Part shown: piece by piece, positions 34,401 to 45,639 of the stretch | Position numbering within the stretch: position 1 is the stretch's first letter | Layout of the letters: every line of letters begins with the position of its first letter | Source: Synchiropus splendidus | Taxonomy: Eukaryota > Chordata > Actinopteri > Syngnathiformes > Callionymidae | Direction: 5' to 3' | Length of the DNA: 64,000 nt | Assembly: GCF_027744825.2 (NCBI RefSeq) | Contig: NC_071338.1 | Location: forward strand, 24,752,001-24,816,000 | Translations under genes and position numbers: made by a program | Notes under the pieces: generated by a model | What the model was told of the DNA's origin: nothing | The model's input: the letters and a program-made list of their open reading frames with translations, nothing else | The model's database searches: none

Positions 34401-37400
34401 CCTTCTGACCCTGATGAATTAAAAATAATAATTATTTCCCTGACTACATGCTATCTCGACAACAGTTTTGTTCATCTTCCTCCATATAGTGATGCAATAC
34501 AAGCATAGAGCTGTATCAGCTGTGAATCTGTGATGGTTTTCTGAACTTTCACACATTTAAACATTCAAACAAGAAAACAATTCTGACCTGTTTTTCCTTT
34601 AGGAAGACGCTGAGTGTTGTCTGTCTTGTGTTGTACACAAAGATTTAGTTTGGAAAATGTTTTATAGCCTTCACATGGAAAAGGACAGCAACAACTGTAA
34701 ATATTTCTCTATAAAATATGTACATGTTGTTCGTAGGTTGTTCTGCAAATGCTGCATGAACTCCCCAGCTCAGTTCTCGCTCTGTATGCAGCGCTGTCGC
34801 CATGTGGCTCATCCGATTAAAAGATGGTGCCGGTGCCGGTTTATCACATTCAGCGAAAAAATACTATGATGAAAATAATATAATGAGACTATGATTGGGA
34901 CATTACGCAGGCACTGATTAAAAATTTAGGGGGTCCGTATATAAGACAAATGGGTGTCCAGTTTTCTACGTTTTGCAGTTCAGGGAGTCCACGGGACGCC
35001 CAGACGCGCCTCTAGCTAAAAGCCTGTGTGGAAGACATGCTACCAATCGCAATTGTGGAGTTGTCACTGCAGTTAATGAAATTCCTGTAAGTGTGGTGCC
35101 GTGTATTCTTTTCCAAAACACTCTTCAATATGGAAGTCTAGCATGTAGTTGACGCATGCCTTCCAATGCAACAAAAGTATCCACAGCTGTTCCTTTTTGA
35201 CGGGATTTATTAAGATCCTTCTTCCAAACAAGTATTCCAAACAAAAACAGCAACAGCACGGTCAAAAACTAGTATGCTTCTCTGGCTTCCATAACACTTG
35301 TAATGTCAAAACTCACACGTCACGCCGCATACGCGTTCTTCAGCCAATGAGAAGAGCAGTCACACCAACCAATAGACAGTCCTGTAAGACAGACTTAACA
35401 TTGCACACCACTCATCCACTGTGCGTAACACACAGAATGACTCCAACATTTACACTTGGTATAGTTGTGTTGCTGTTGAGATGATTTTGTTCCTGCTACT
35501 AACAAGTGGTCTGTAAAAGAGATGATTTTTTTGCACTGCCAAAAGTATAGTTTCTAATCTAAATGGTTACAATGAATATGCCCATCAAAAGTGTGAATAT
35601 TGTCATTCATTCACCTGCACTCACACTGCCATTACACCTTCAGATCATGGAGTGGCGACTCTGTAATAGGATTGCACTTGAAGTGGTTTAGAGCTTATAG
35701 GAGACTGTCTAGTTCTGCAGGCCACACAAATGTCCATAATGGGCCAGATTCTGTCCCAATGTTGCTGCTTCCACACCCAGCTTGATGACCCTGACGGTTC
35801 TAAGATGATTATGCTTGAGCTCTGCTATAAAATACAGTTAAAAAAAAGTTATTTTCACCAGTAACTAGTTACTTTGAAAGTAATGAGTAACTTGAAGAAA
35901 CAAAGTTACTTTTGAACAAGGTAACTGGTAACTGTAACTAAGTTAGTAACACTGGCCAACACTGATGTCCACAATAAGTATCCCACACCTGGACTGGCAT
36001 CGACTGCGGCCATTATTTTTTTCACATGCACGGCGCTGCGTCACGTGACTAATGTGGGCTTAATGTCCACCACGGAAGCTTTTGCATATTATGGACGCTG
36101 CTTTTTAAACGTTTTAAAGAGTTGTGAATGTGATGTAACAGGTAACGAGCATGTTTAAATCACAGTAATGATAAACACGTTGGTAATTTTGGCAAAGGAG
36201 CGCATTATGGTGCTCGTTATTACAAAGGATAACGTAGTTCCTATCACACGTTACTTAGAAACGCATTAGTCTCAACACTGCTTTTCAGGTCACCTGACCC
36301 CCTTAATCCAGAACAGAAGGTGTCATCAGGTCTGCCATGTTGATTCAAAACACAATCTTTTATTAGCAATGATTTACATGTATTTTATTAGAATGAGACT
36401 TGAGTCTAATGGTGTTGATGAGGATGTGAGCTGAGAGTGATTCTCATGTTGCAGCCTCCAACACTACTGAGGAGGTTCTGAATCCACTGAAGCCCCCGAC
36501 TGAAGCTCCTCCACATGGTGAGTCACTGTTAGTTGCCAAAAAATGCTGATTAAATTAGTGGCTGATGGCTTCATGCTGTGACAGGCAACTTCAGTGAAAA
36601 TGCAAATATACCTTTCCAACCATGGCACTACATCCACTATATACATTAAGAACAATCAAAGTAAACGTAAGTCTAACACTACTTTTCTGTTATTTTAAAT
36701 GAAACAAAATATTGTTCGAAGGACTTACAGTAGCTGACTTAGACAAAAGTTGCGTCCTTTATGATATTGAAACATGAAAAAAACATGAAGGTCTGTTTAA
36801 CTACACCACCGCAATTAGTAGGCCGCCTTTATACCACTTTGCAAAGAGCTCCTTTGAGTTCCTAGGCGTGCATGGTGTGCATGGCCCTGAATAGAGCAAT
36901 AGAGATCCCGGTGGCGCTTAGTTCACTATTTGGGAGCGTTGGAGTTGGTGTTTGTTGATGTTTGTTTTGCTCACAAGGGAAACCAGAGGACCAGACCGTC
37001 CCCATCGCTGTCTCAGTGGCTGCTGTTGTTGTTGTTCTGCTCATCACTGCTGCTGCTGTTATTGGAGTGGTCATGAGGAGAAGAGCAGGTGAGAAGACAG
37101 GAGCAGACTTGAGTTAACTTTTATCAAACCATCCAGAAACAGAAGGTGACAAAGATCCAGAGACACAATGTTCTACCACAAGCTTGATGGCTTCACACAA
37201 CACAAAAAACAATCTGGTCAAACTTCAGTGAAGGTCCATCAACATTGTGATGTTCAAAGTTGTTTCTTTCTTTTTCAGGCCAAAGTACAGAAACAGGTGA
37301 GTAAATCGCGTATCCTTTCATCTTCTGACGTCATCAACAAGCGTCATCTCAGACTTCACTCTCGTGATGTTGATGTGGATGTGAGCTGACAGTGATTATC

Positions 37401-38071
37401 ATGTTGCAGACACCAACATCTCTGAGGGCCATACGCTGGCACTGAATCCACTGACTGAAGCTCCTGCACACGGTGAGTCACTGAGGAACATTCTTACAGA
37501 GTCCAGAGAAGAAAAGCTGCTTTGACTCTCCTGTGAGTGAATAAGAGAGTGCAGGCAGGGTGGAGTACCTGGAGGAGTGTTTGAGTCACAGCAGACTCTC
37601 CAAGATTTGGTGCACAGAGAGACCGTCTTCTCTCCTCAGACGTCTTTGTCATGGAGTCTAGGAGGAGTCAAGGTCAGAGAGGGGTCAGCTGAAGAGGGAC
37701 TATTATGGGATGAATGAGGAGAAGAAGAGGGAGGGTGGAGGTGCAGGAGAGGAGAACATGAAGATTCCATGTGAAGGAGAAAGAGGTTCAGGACACAGAG
37801 TTGAGTTGATGTTGTGCCGCCTCGAGGAAGAAGAGGCTGAGAGGAGAGGTAGGACCTGCAGGAGGTGAGTGAGGATGAGCAGAGGGAAGGTGGACCTGCT
37901 GTAGTGACCCTGAGAGAGAGAAGCTGTAGAAGTGGAGGATCATCATCATCATGTGATTCTTGTTCTGCCTCCACAAATATGATGCCATGTTCAATTTAAG
38001 TGTTTCTTTCAGATGTTTTAGACATGAGTCCTTCAGACCCGTTGGTGGAACCCCAGTCTGAAGCAACATGA
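27992..38071 (+). CDS. MHC class I heavy chain, unit E (intact, with altered alpha2)
   Basis: Exons: 27992-28046 (leader MMGLVLILPLFGINSANA; the second ATG at 27995 matches the start of A and C), 30581-30847 (alpha1), 31450-31728 (alpha2), 33613-33906 (alpha3), 36978-37088 (TM), 37279-37296, 37410-37472 and 38013-38071 (tail, stop TGA). An extra tail-type exon lies at 36455-36517. Without it the product is 380-381 residues. Alpha1 starts VFHSLKFIRTASSG and keeps RFNQT. Alpha2 has the TKHQW motif and the usual Cys pair, plus two new cysteines in RCHHQCTYDG and three potential N-glycosylation sites (WNAST, NNESY, GNSSL). Alpha3 has IVCHATWFYPPQA and FTCVLQL. The TM is VSVAAVVVVLLITAAAVIGVV followed by MRRR. 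The introns hold L1, DIRS and hAT-like insertions. The alpha2 acceptor is preceded by a long (TG)n tract rather than pyrimidines, so splicing efficiency is uncertain. Confidence 0.88.
28790..29745 (+). mobile_element. L1/Tx1-type LINE fragment (endonuclease), broken
   Basis: It lies in intron 1 of unit E. Translation with frame changes gives RGVAVLIGKSVFF, then LNLYGPNEDGPT, LILVGGDFNCVLKK, LGTMINELGLR, and finally an open part at 29312-29704 with ITLSDHAPVTEQL, KYWRLNVSLLND and SPSILWEGVKAVMRG. GDFN and SDHAP are the conserved motifs of the apurinic-type endonuclease of non-LTR retrotransposons, and the downstream residues fit the L1/Tx1 group. The reverse transcriptase is missing. There are several frameshifts and a poly-T interruption near 29057. 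Confidence 0.75.
30848..31380 (+). repeat. Conserved intron-2 block, copy in unit E
   Basis: It follows the alpha1 donor directly and is almost identical to 27239-27780, and over its first 190 bases to 13244-13435. The alpha1 reading frame continues open through it to a stop near 31066. It ends at the (TG)n tract that leads into the alpha2 acceptor. Confidence 0.75.
31380..31444 (+). repeat. (TG)n microsatellite at the alpha2 acceptor of unit E
   Basis: An uninterrupted TG tract of about 65 bases runs to within five bases of the acceptor AG (gtgtctcag at 31441-31449). It replaces the pyrimidine tract. Unit C has a much shorter GT run at the same place. Long TG tracts next to 3' splice sites are known in other genes to reduce exon inclusion, so skipping of alpha2 is plausible. 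Confidence 0.9.
32141..32673 (+). mobile_element. DIRS recombinase fragment in intron 3 of unit E
   Basis: It is about 90 percent identical by eye to the recombinase part of the DIRS copy in unit C. It starts at IIKRFLLGARRIRPPVRSLI and contains ILSLKTALLLALASAKRES and CYVDRTKDFRLTDSLFVCDGG. It lacks both ends and the H-x-x-R/Tyr part. Comparison with unit C (tatctctggc at 15048-15057, where C is uninterrupted) shows this is a separate insertion at a different site. Confidence 0.75.
33944..36280. mobile_element. hAT-like DNA transposon with long inverted ends
   Basis: It sits between exons 4 and 5 of unit E. The ends are cagtgttgggactaacgcg (left) and cgcattagtctcaacactg (right), and the inverted similarity extends about 190 bases (33944-34125 against 36070-36280, including gcagcgtccataatatgc and its complement). 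A second end-like sequence (gtaactaagttagtaacactggccaacactg at about 35936-35966) lies inside. CAGTG ends of this kind are typical of hAT elements. No transposase could be recognised, and the flanking 8 bases do not match, so the copy is old or rearranged. Confidence 0.6.
36455..36517 (+). CDS. Extra tail-type exon upstream of the TM exon in unit E
   Basis: A 63-nt segment with an intact acceptor (catgttgcag) and donor (catggtgagtcac), phase 1-1 and open, encodes ASNTTEEVLNPLKPPTEAPP plus His. It is clearly a copy of cytoplasmic exon 7 (compare EDLNPLDPPTEASAH in C), yet it lies between the alpha3 and TM exons. If included in mRNA it would add a 21-residue Pro-rich extracellular stalk with an NTT glycosylation site. 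It may instead be a relic of a neighbouring copy brought in by deletion. Confidence 0.5.
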
Positions 38072-40330
38072 GGTGAGTGGTGACTTGATGTTGAGCAGCT
38101 GTTTGTTCTGAGAATGTTGAAGACTGTGGACTGAGTGAAGCAGATCAAGAGAGTGACTCCCAGTAGAAACCGTGTCCACATTAGAAAGTCGGGATGTTCC
38201 GATACAGCTTTTTTGCTGGTCGAGTACAAGTACTGTCATTAGAGTACTTGCTGCTACCAAGTTCCGAGACAAGTAATTATAACATTTTTTATTAATGTAT
38301 TTATTCATTCTAACCTATTTTTTCATTTTATGTTGCCCGAACAAACATGACTGTCACGTTCCTCACTCTGTGCTCTTATTCTTTGTCTGAATTTCTCTTC
38401 AGCCGCTTCCTGAGTTTCGCTTTCTCCTCCTTGCTCTGCTTCTGTTTTGATCTCCTCAACTCTTTAGCCAGACCGCGTGTGAGTTTTCTTAAACTCACTT
38501 TTCATTTATGGATTGTGTAGGTTTTTTCCCTTCGTGTGAGTTTGAGACTTCTCCTCCACGTAGAGCTTTTAGTTGATTGGACCTTGTGAATTTATATCCG
38601 AGCATGTTTGAGTTCTCCCTGTTATTGATGGTTGAAGCTAATTCACACCTCTTTTGTAGCAGATTTTTTCCTAGTCCCTCTGTGTATTTCCGGCTCGTGT
38701 TTCGACTCCGGCGCCTTCAGTTCCTGTCTTCGCCGTCTGTGTTCATTGTAACTTGTCTATTAAATTTATTAATTTAATCTCGTTTGTGCCTTCTGTCAGC
38801 CTGCAATCATCTGCACCTGGGTCGCTTCTTCAATGACACCAATGACACAGATTTCCCTTTGAACATTTCAGGTTTTGCCTGTATTGCAAACATTTTTGCT
38901 GTGAATTCACAGTAAATTATGGGATAGCAGACAATTCCTATTCAGGTTGCCAGACTATTCGCAGACACACTTTTTTTCCCCGTTGATCTCAGCACCTGCT
39001 GCAGATCTTTCCTGACTTCACTGTGAACAGCTTTTTGATTACAGGATTGTACTGCAAACTAAGACTATAACGTTGTACAATCCTACGATACTGTAGCTTT
39101 AACAGGTATCCATTGGGATCTTTCAGGGGAAGTTCTGTATAACAAGTTGGTGTGAACTAATTCTGCAAATTTTTGTGACATGCTGGTAATTTCGTAGAGT
39201 GTAGGCAATCTCTGCATATGAAAGAACAGCCCTCATTGCCTGAGTATAAAATTTCTATGGCATATTTGAGGTTGTGTTTTTGAAGGTATTTAACTTAACT
39301 ACAAGCTTTGTTTTGACAAGCTATTATTTAAAGATATTGTTATATCTTTCAGCAGTTGCAAATGTTATGAAATGCACTTTGGGTCACACTTTAGATTAGG
39401 ACACTTATATTTGAACAAACTACTTCTTGATGTATTATCATGGGTATAATCCTGTAATAAATCAGAAGCATAATATGTTTTTGAATATTATAGGAACTAT
39501 TTGTTGATCTGAAGTGTGACCACACTGTTGAAGCAACCCTGCAAATGATGTGACTTAAATGCAGGTTTTTATGTGCAAACATGGTTTTTATTTTGTGCAT
39601 TGCTGAAACGTCAGTGCTGAATAAACATTTCTGCACAGTCACAGCCATGAATGTAATGGTGCTGACAATTGAAACCATAGTTACTTGTCTTACAATTTCA
39701 ACCAAGACTTTGCATTTTGTTGCATTCAATGTTTACACATTTGTGTTAAGATTTTTACAATACAAATGTATACAAATGCCGCAATGGTTGACTTGTAATG
39801 TGTCACATCAATGTGTATGTTACATGTTTCTTCCTTCTGTGTTGAAGGATTGTTCACTCGTACTCGTGTGACGTCTTATGGAAAGTGTGGTTTACAATGT
39901 TTCAGTTGAATGTTGAACCGTCATGCCATTTTTCTGTTTCTGTTGAGATGACCTTTGGTCCTTCAGCGGACTTGTACCTCTAGTGAAACCTCCTCAGGAC
40001 AGAATAACACTTGGTACTGTGAAATAATGAGTGTCTAGTAGTATTTACTAGAAATGTATGAAGGGAGAAGCTCTTCCGTGAGTGTGATTGACTCAACACA
40101 GAGTCTCAGTATGAATTACTTTCATCCTTGCGAGAGTCAGAGCATCCCATGTAGTATGTATTAATTGTTTTTGGATAAAACAGTTTATTTGCTTGACTCA
40201 TGCAGGTTTCAGTTTTTCCTTTTTTCCACCTCAGATGGCGACAGTTCAGACTGTAATTCTTTCATGAATTGCTCTGGAATTGAACTGAACATGGACACCT
40301 TGAGGTAGTGATGGGATAATGTTCTTGTTT
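38072..40330 (+). other. 3' UTR and flank of unit E
   Basis: The first 100 bases follow the 3' regions of A and C (ggtgagtggtgacttgatgttg...). From about 38180 to 38830 an interspersed repeat intervenes, with T-rich sequence and gtcttcgccgtctgtgttcattgtaac. The part from about 39560 to 40330 matches the flank of unit I (about 63190-63650), for example acagccatgaatgtaatggtgct against acagccgtgaatgtagtcgtact, so it belongs to the gene's 3' end. No other gene is seen. Confidence 0.5.
39620..39625 (+). terminator. Candidate polyadenylation signal of unit E
   Basis: AATAAA lies in gtcagtgctgaataaacattt. The equivalent position in unit I (gtactgctcaataaacaattt, 63229-63234) keeps the same hexamer, which supports its use. 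Cleavage position is not determined. Confidence 0.5.
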
Positions 40331-41339
40331 TAGAAATGCTATGGTTTCATTGCATTAGTTGGTCATTCTACAGTAGACAGTGCCATCTAGTGCCCACTGA
40401 AAATCAGTTCACTGTTTCCTGAATCCTCATCAACCCTTAAATACTCATCTGCATCCCTGTCCACCATCGTGGCCTCTGTTTGTTTGCACCGCCTCTCCTT
40501 TTCTGCCATTTTGTCCTTTGTTCCCAGTGTGTTCTTTTTTGCTACATTTGAAACAGGTAAACTCTGAACAAGTGTGGAAATAATGCCCTGGTTTTGAACA
40601 GCCTGGTTCTCTCGACTCTGCTTCATAGAACTCTGGTCGTGTCTCAGTATCCTTGTAGAATGCAGAGAAGATGTTTGAAATGTATAAATTAATTTAATCT
40701 TGTGGGGCTACTCTCCATGCTTCATTCTTTTTATTGTTTTTCAAATTCTCCATCAGGTAAATAAACTGGCACATTTAAAAAGGGCACTGCCAGTAGGTCT
40801 GTTGCTGTCATTGCTTTACTCCTGTATTTGAAAATAAATAATATTTCCAGTTCTTTATTCCATGGTTTTCATTTTTTTTTTTTTTTTTTTAGCTTTTGCA
40901 ATTTTCAGAACCCTTCTGTCGTCACGAACCGATGATGATTTCATTTCTTCTGTCGTAAAGTACAGTTATACATTTTAACCACCTTTACCACAAAAAACGA
41001 CACCCATCAAGGTGATATTGTCGCTTAATATTAAAAGTTCTTTGTCTGATAAGAATTTCATACAGATAAAACGTTTAAAGCTCACGGACACTCCCATTTA
41101 ACGATACATTTGAGTTCACTGGGCCCAGCTTATAAACAGAAGTGCAGTTTCAGTTTCAGTTTGACGGCCATGCTCGTTGAAGTAGTGTTGCCAGGTTGGT
41201 CGAGTTTCCACCCGCTGTTGCTGTTGAAATACTGTCGAGAGTCAGCACATGTTGAGGAGAGTGGAAGTGAATGACGATGTGAAAAAACATATAAAACACG
41301 CGCATACTCGGGAAGCAGTGGAAGACGGACAAGGCGCTT
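40331..41339 (+). other. Intergenic, no gene seen
   Basis: AT-rich sequence with a poly-T run at about 40873. Near 41187 is tgttgccaggttggtcgag, a motif also found near 26889 and 45453. Nothing else is recognised. Confidence 0.45.
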
Positions 41340-41505
41340 GGCTTGGTCTGGTTTTACGTCAGATTACGTCAGACACACCTGGCAACCTTGTCGTCTGTCG
41401 GAACAGGTTTCGTTTCAAGCTGGTTGTTTCCTCCTCGACGGGTCACCGACCGTTTTGTTGGTCTGCGGCACAAAACAGCAGATGTTTTCAAAAACATGGT
41501 TTTAA
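41340..41505 (+). promoter_or_regulatory. Promoter of orphan unit G: tandem CRE-like boxes and ISRE-like motif
   Basis: Two exact tandem copies of ttacgtcaga (41354-41373) contain the ACGTCA core of CRE/X2 boxes. They are followed by cacctggcaacc (about 41376), the inverse of a GTTGCC RFX-type half site, and by ggtttcgtttc (41406-41416), an IRF/ISRE-like motif. X2-like and RFX-like sites are the components of MHC SXY modules, but their order and spacing here are not canonical. A related ACGTCA and ctggcaacc pair lies before unit H. Confidence 0.4.
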
Positions 41506-41563
41506 ATGACGTCGAGAGGCGTTGCTGTTTTTCTCCTGTGGGGGATAAACTGCGTGAATGCAG
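41506..41563 (+). pseudogene. Orphan MHC class I leader exon, unit G
   Basis: ATG at 41506 opens a 58-nt phase-1 exon encoding MTSRGVAVFLLWGINCVNA, ending at a good donor (gcaggtaacc). The GINxxNA end matches other leaders in the cluster. No alpha1-alpha3 exon follows. The only related sequence is a dead TM exon at 44708. It is a 5' remnant, though the promoter and leader are intact and could drive splicing to a downstream copy. Confidence 0.6.
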
Positions 41564-42070
41564 GTAACCTCTCAACTTTTCGCCGTTATGTATGTTTCTT
41601 CTTTTGGCATATCGCCGTATTCGAGTGTTGTTATTGACTCTTTTTTAATTCTAAAAAAATTATGATATATATAAAATCCGATATCGCTATAGGATGATTG
41701 CAGAAGTTTTCTTGTAATTCAAACACACTGTTAACTGAACAAGACTTTTTAGAATCTGAAAAATGAAATCCAAACTCTACTATGAACAACACTGATCGTC
41801 AAGTACTGTTACCCAGAATACTCTTGAAGCGTGTCGTGTTGCTCAACATTAGCTCTAGCATTCTTTCAGGCGACACACTGGCATCACGCCAGCCCGCGAT
41901 CGACATACACCCATCTCGCCATCCCACAAAAAACGTTTATTTGTGCAGTTACGCGTTAGAGGTGTCGAAAAGAGCTGCACTGGTTGTTGTAAGTTACTAA
42001 GATGACTGACAACGATGTCCTGTGTTCATTAATAGAAGTTGTGTACTGTCAGTGTGTGTTTTTACTAATA

Positions 42071-42500
42071 AATACCGAAAGAGGTTAGTGAAATCTTTCA
42101 CTGGATTCATGTTCAGAATTCTCTTGACTACCATCCATGTGCATTTGGAGAGTTTTCACTGATGAATTTTGAAATAAATGTATTGTACTAACATGTTCAT
42201 TAATAAAAAAATCTTATAAAAAATACCAAAAGAGGTTAGTGAAATCTTTCACTGGATTCATGTTCAGGATATTCTTGGCTACCATCCCTGTGAATTTAAA
42301 GGGGTTTCACTGATGAATTTGGAATAAATACCTGTAGATATTATGTATTGTGATAACATGTCTATTAATAAAAAAAAAATCTTATAAAAAATACCAAAAG
42401 AGGTTAGTGAAATCTTTCACTGGCTTCATGTTCAGGATTGTCTTGACTACCATCCATGTGCATTTGGAGAGTTTTCACTGATGAATTTTGAAATAAAAAG
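42071..42500 (+). repeat. Three-copy tandem repeat (period about 150-170 bp)
   Basis: The segment aataccNaaagaggttagtgaaatctttcactgg recurs at about 42071, 42222 and 42390. Each is followed by ttcatgttcagga, a 'ccatccatgtg' stretch and ttcactgatgaattt. The second copy is more divergent at its 3' part. It starts about 500 bases after the unit G leader and is non-coding. Confidence 0.85.
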
Positions 42501-42786
42501 ATATTATGTATCAGCTCCACACCTCAGTGTTCAGGGAGTTTGCAGTCTGGTCACATTTAAGGTACTTGGCTACTCGCTAGCTTAGTCCAGCCATTAACCG
42601 CATTATCCAGGGTCTGTAGTCTGACTTCATTTCACTTCAATTCAAATTTCTCTCCAGTAGTCGGACTAAGCTGTTTACATACATTGTCAAAGTCTGAACT
42701 TAGCTTGGTTTTTTTGAGCCGTCTTTTTCCAAGCCATAGTCACTATCACTGAGGCGGCTGCAAGATAGTAACGTGCTCCATGGCTG

Positions 42787-42801
42787 GATAGATAGATAGA
42801 T

Positions 42802-42870
<69 letters not shown>

Positions 42871-42894
42871 TAGATAGATAGACAGATAGATAGA
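42787..42894 (+). repeat. Compound (GATA)n/(GACA)n microsatellite
   Basis: Alternating blocks of gata and gaca tetranucleotides span about 108 bases. Such Bkm-type tetranucleotides are common in vertebrate genomes and often highly variable in length. Confidence 0.95.
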
Positions 42895-43485
42895 TTGCGA
42901 GAAAAGTGCTATCTTCCCCTAATATCCTTGGCTTGACAAACAAGCCTACAGGAGCATTTTTCATCGGCCATATTACGTTTTTATTTTGCAATTTGTTCCT
43001 TCTAGGTTGCCGACTTTTGGTGTCGCACCTTGACACAGTGAAAACATTGTTTAAAAAAAATAAATCAGGATCAGTTCAAACACTGCTGAGTCTATTCTCT
43101 AATGTGAGCCAAGTCACAAGGTACAGTGTATACAGCGCTTTAAATGGTCAGACGTTTCAGCAGCTTAACTCAGGCACAGAGCCAAATGAGGTGGCATAAA
43201 CAGGCATCAGCCTCTGTTATATTCACATTATTTTCGGGCATGATTATGTTTGAGTCTTCCCTCGTGTTAAATCCTGCTATTGACTTTCTTTACATTGCTT
43301 TACACAGCTACTGCCTCTCTTTTGGACTGCAGAAGTTGAATTTAGATGGGGGTCTTTTCTGAAGACAAGGGGCACTTGAGCCCAAGTAGCCAGCCCATAA
43401 CCCCACCCCTGGTGACTGATGGTGTTTCAACACGATTGTTTAGACTGTACTTAAAACTGATTCCAAGTAGGATTTTAATAGAATA

Positions 43486-43800
43486 ATCAGAATCAGAATC
43501 AAATTTATTGCCATGGTCAGTGGGAATCCCACCAACTAGGAAAGTATCTTGGAATAAAATAAAAATAAAATAAAATAAAATAAAATAAACAACAAAGGCT
43601 GTTCATAAATTCAACAGTCTGACGGCCGAGGGGAAGAAGCTGTTCCTGTGATGGGAGGTTCTGGTCTGGATGGACCATAGCCACCTGCCAGAGGGAAGAG
43701 GAACAAACTGTCCATGTCCAGGGTGAGAAGAGTCGGCTCTGATCCGACCTGGATCAGGTCCTGAAGAGGTGGCAGGCTGCAACCGATCACCTTCTCACCC
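43486..43800 (+). repeat. Dispersed repeat (longer copy)
   Basis: It starts tcagaatcagaatcaaatttattgcc, has an (aaaat)n tract and aacaacaaaggctgttcataaattcaacag as at 4101-4211, and then continues with ggaagaagctgttcctgtgatggg and catgtccagggtgagaagag. This layout is typical of a LINE 3' end or SINE family in fish. Related sequence continues weakly to about 44060. Confidence 0.6.
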
Positions 43801-44707
43801 CATCCTCACTCCCAAGGTGTTAAGAACTGACTATATACTAGTGACTTTTGCGTCCTATGTTGATGCCGCTATTTAACGCCTTGGACGTGAGAATGTGTCG
43901 AACTTAGTGGCCCTATTGATTTTACTGAACTGATGAATAGAATCAATTTCTCGTCTCTTCTTCAGGGTCAACAGCATAAGAGGAGCGCAGAATGATTCCT
44001 CCCCGTCTAGTCAAACTGACTACAGCCCTCTTCATACAGACTTTCTAAGCTTGTCCTCTGATGTGCCACATAGAAGAAGCTCAAACACTGAGCATGATAT
44101 ATGAAGCCAAATACATGACTTTGTTAGAACACACCAAGAAATGTGTATAATGTCATGGAGCCATACGCCCACATGCACAGTTGTGTTGTCATCATTGGTC
44201 TATTATTTTCAGAGTCCATTTTTTTGTAATAATGTGTCATCCATGTCTCTCTGATATTGCATGAGTATAAGTGACATGTTCCTCCTTTCATGGTGAGGCT
44301 TCGTTGCCGTTGTGACCGAACAATGATATGGCTTTTGTTGCCTAGGTTACACTTCAAACAGTAAGAAAATGTAAAACTGTAAAATCTGACTACAACTGCC
44401 GTTCCCTCATCAAACACCGTCAATCTTATGTAAATGTTACATTAAGAATTGAAGACAATTGTGAATGTGAATTTGTGAATACGTTCACGGCCTCACAGCT
44501 ACAGTGGAATGGACTTTACCTGGAAGTCCAGGCAACATCACCTCTCTTGAACCCGTGTTATGCTTTGAAACAAGGGAGCTGGACTTCTTGAGCTTCTTCC
44601 AGATGTTCTCTGGTTCTCTGTTGCTCCAACAGACTGCTGTCATTTGTCTACCCATTATCAGGCGTTGGATATTAAATGGTTCCAGTGACCTTTGTTTTGC
44701 TCACCAG

Positions 44708-44785
44708 GGAAGCCGTAGGTGGTCCTCTGCACTGTACTGGTGACTCATTGTCGCTGCAGCTGTTGTTGGAGTTGCTCGAGGAATG
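44708..44785 (+). pseudogene. Dead TM exon of unit G
   Basis: Acceptor tgctcaccag is followed by ggaagccg like the start of other TM exons, but the next codon is TAG. Further on, cattgtcgctgcagctgttgttggagttgctcgagg matches the hydrophobic coding part of TM exons. No normal donor follows. Together with the leader at 41506, this marks unit G as a gene whose extracellular exons were lost. Confidence 0.6.
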
Positions 44786-45639
44786 AGATGAGAGTTGTAC
44801 GTTTGGGAGATGAGCGGAATGGTGACATGGCCATATTATTGTTGAGTTCTTTATGTGACCTGTTCAGGTGAAGTCGAAGTGCAAAGTTGTTGTTTTTAAC
44901 ATAATATTAATAAGATTCACCTGTTTTCAGTTTCAGGTTTTGCCCCCGCCCCCTGTGTGTTGTCTTCTTTGCTCCGCGTTTTGGTTTCGACTCCCTTGTT
45001 TCTTCGTTCCTGTTCGTGTTTGGATTTTGTGTATTTGTATTTATCTCTTACGGTATGTACTTTTGTTGTTCTGAGTCACCTGTACACCAGCAAGGATTCT
45101 AGCATTAGGCCATGTCACCGGCACACCATAAGAAGTCTATTAAAAACAGTTGTCATATGTGTCAATGTGTCAATGTGCTTTTTCAAAACAAGATTCTGGT
45201 AAACTGCATTTCCTTGTTATACGACTTTGCCACAAGATGGTGCCATCATTAAAGTCTGGGTTAGTGTGTTGGCGTATGTCGACAGTTTCACTAAATTAAT
45301 GTTATTTTCTAATAAAAAGTCTTTGATGGCAAATGAAGAGTAACGATGGTATTTATTCCCTCAATATTTTCCTCTACTTCTCCTCCCAAGTGGGCAGAGC
45401 GCTCGAGCTCACGGTGGAGGTCGGTCGATCAACGCCGAAGGAACTTGAACCCTGTTGCCAGATTGGGCGAGTTCCCGCTTTGTTCCGCTTTTCTCAAACA
45501 TGCGCGCCTGGAAAATAAAATAGCTGAGTATGTTGATAAAGTTTGGGCTGGTTCTCGCATTCTCTCCCGGTTTTGTGGAAATATTCAGGAGAAACAAAGC
45601 ACAATCCCCACACATCCTTGTATTTGTTTAGAAATGAGA
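44786..45639 (+). other. Intergenic, no gene seen
   Basis: A T-rich interspersed-repeat-like part (about 44930-45200, cccgccccctgtgtgttgtcttctttgctcc) precedes sequence containing cctgttgccagattgggcgag near 45451, shared in part with 41187 and 26889. No coding sequence is recognised. Confidence 0.4.

Noticed and set aside
34113..34508. 131-codon ORF inside the hAT-like element as a gene
   Set aside because: It shows no domain, no BED zinc finger or dimerisation motif of hAT transposases, and low-complexity Ser/Pro content. It is likely fortuitous.
33936..36288. Eight-base target duplication for the hAT-like element
   Set aside because: The flanks gtatttgt and cttttcag do not match, so no duplication is claimed.
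42787..42894. Short regularly spaced tetranucleotide blocks as a CRISPR-like array
   Set aside because: This is a simple GATA/GACA microsatellite in vertebrate DNA. No repeat-spacer structure exists.
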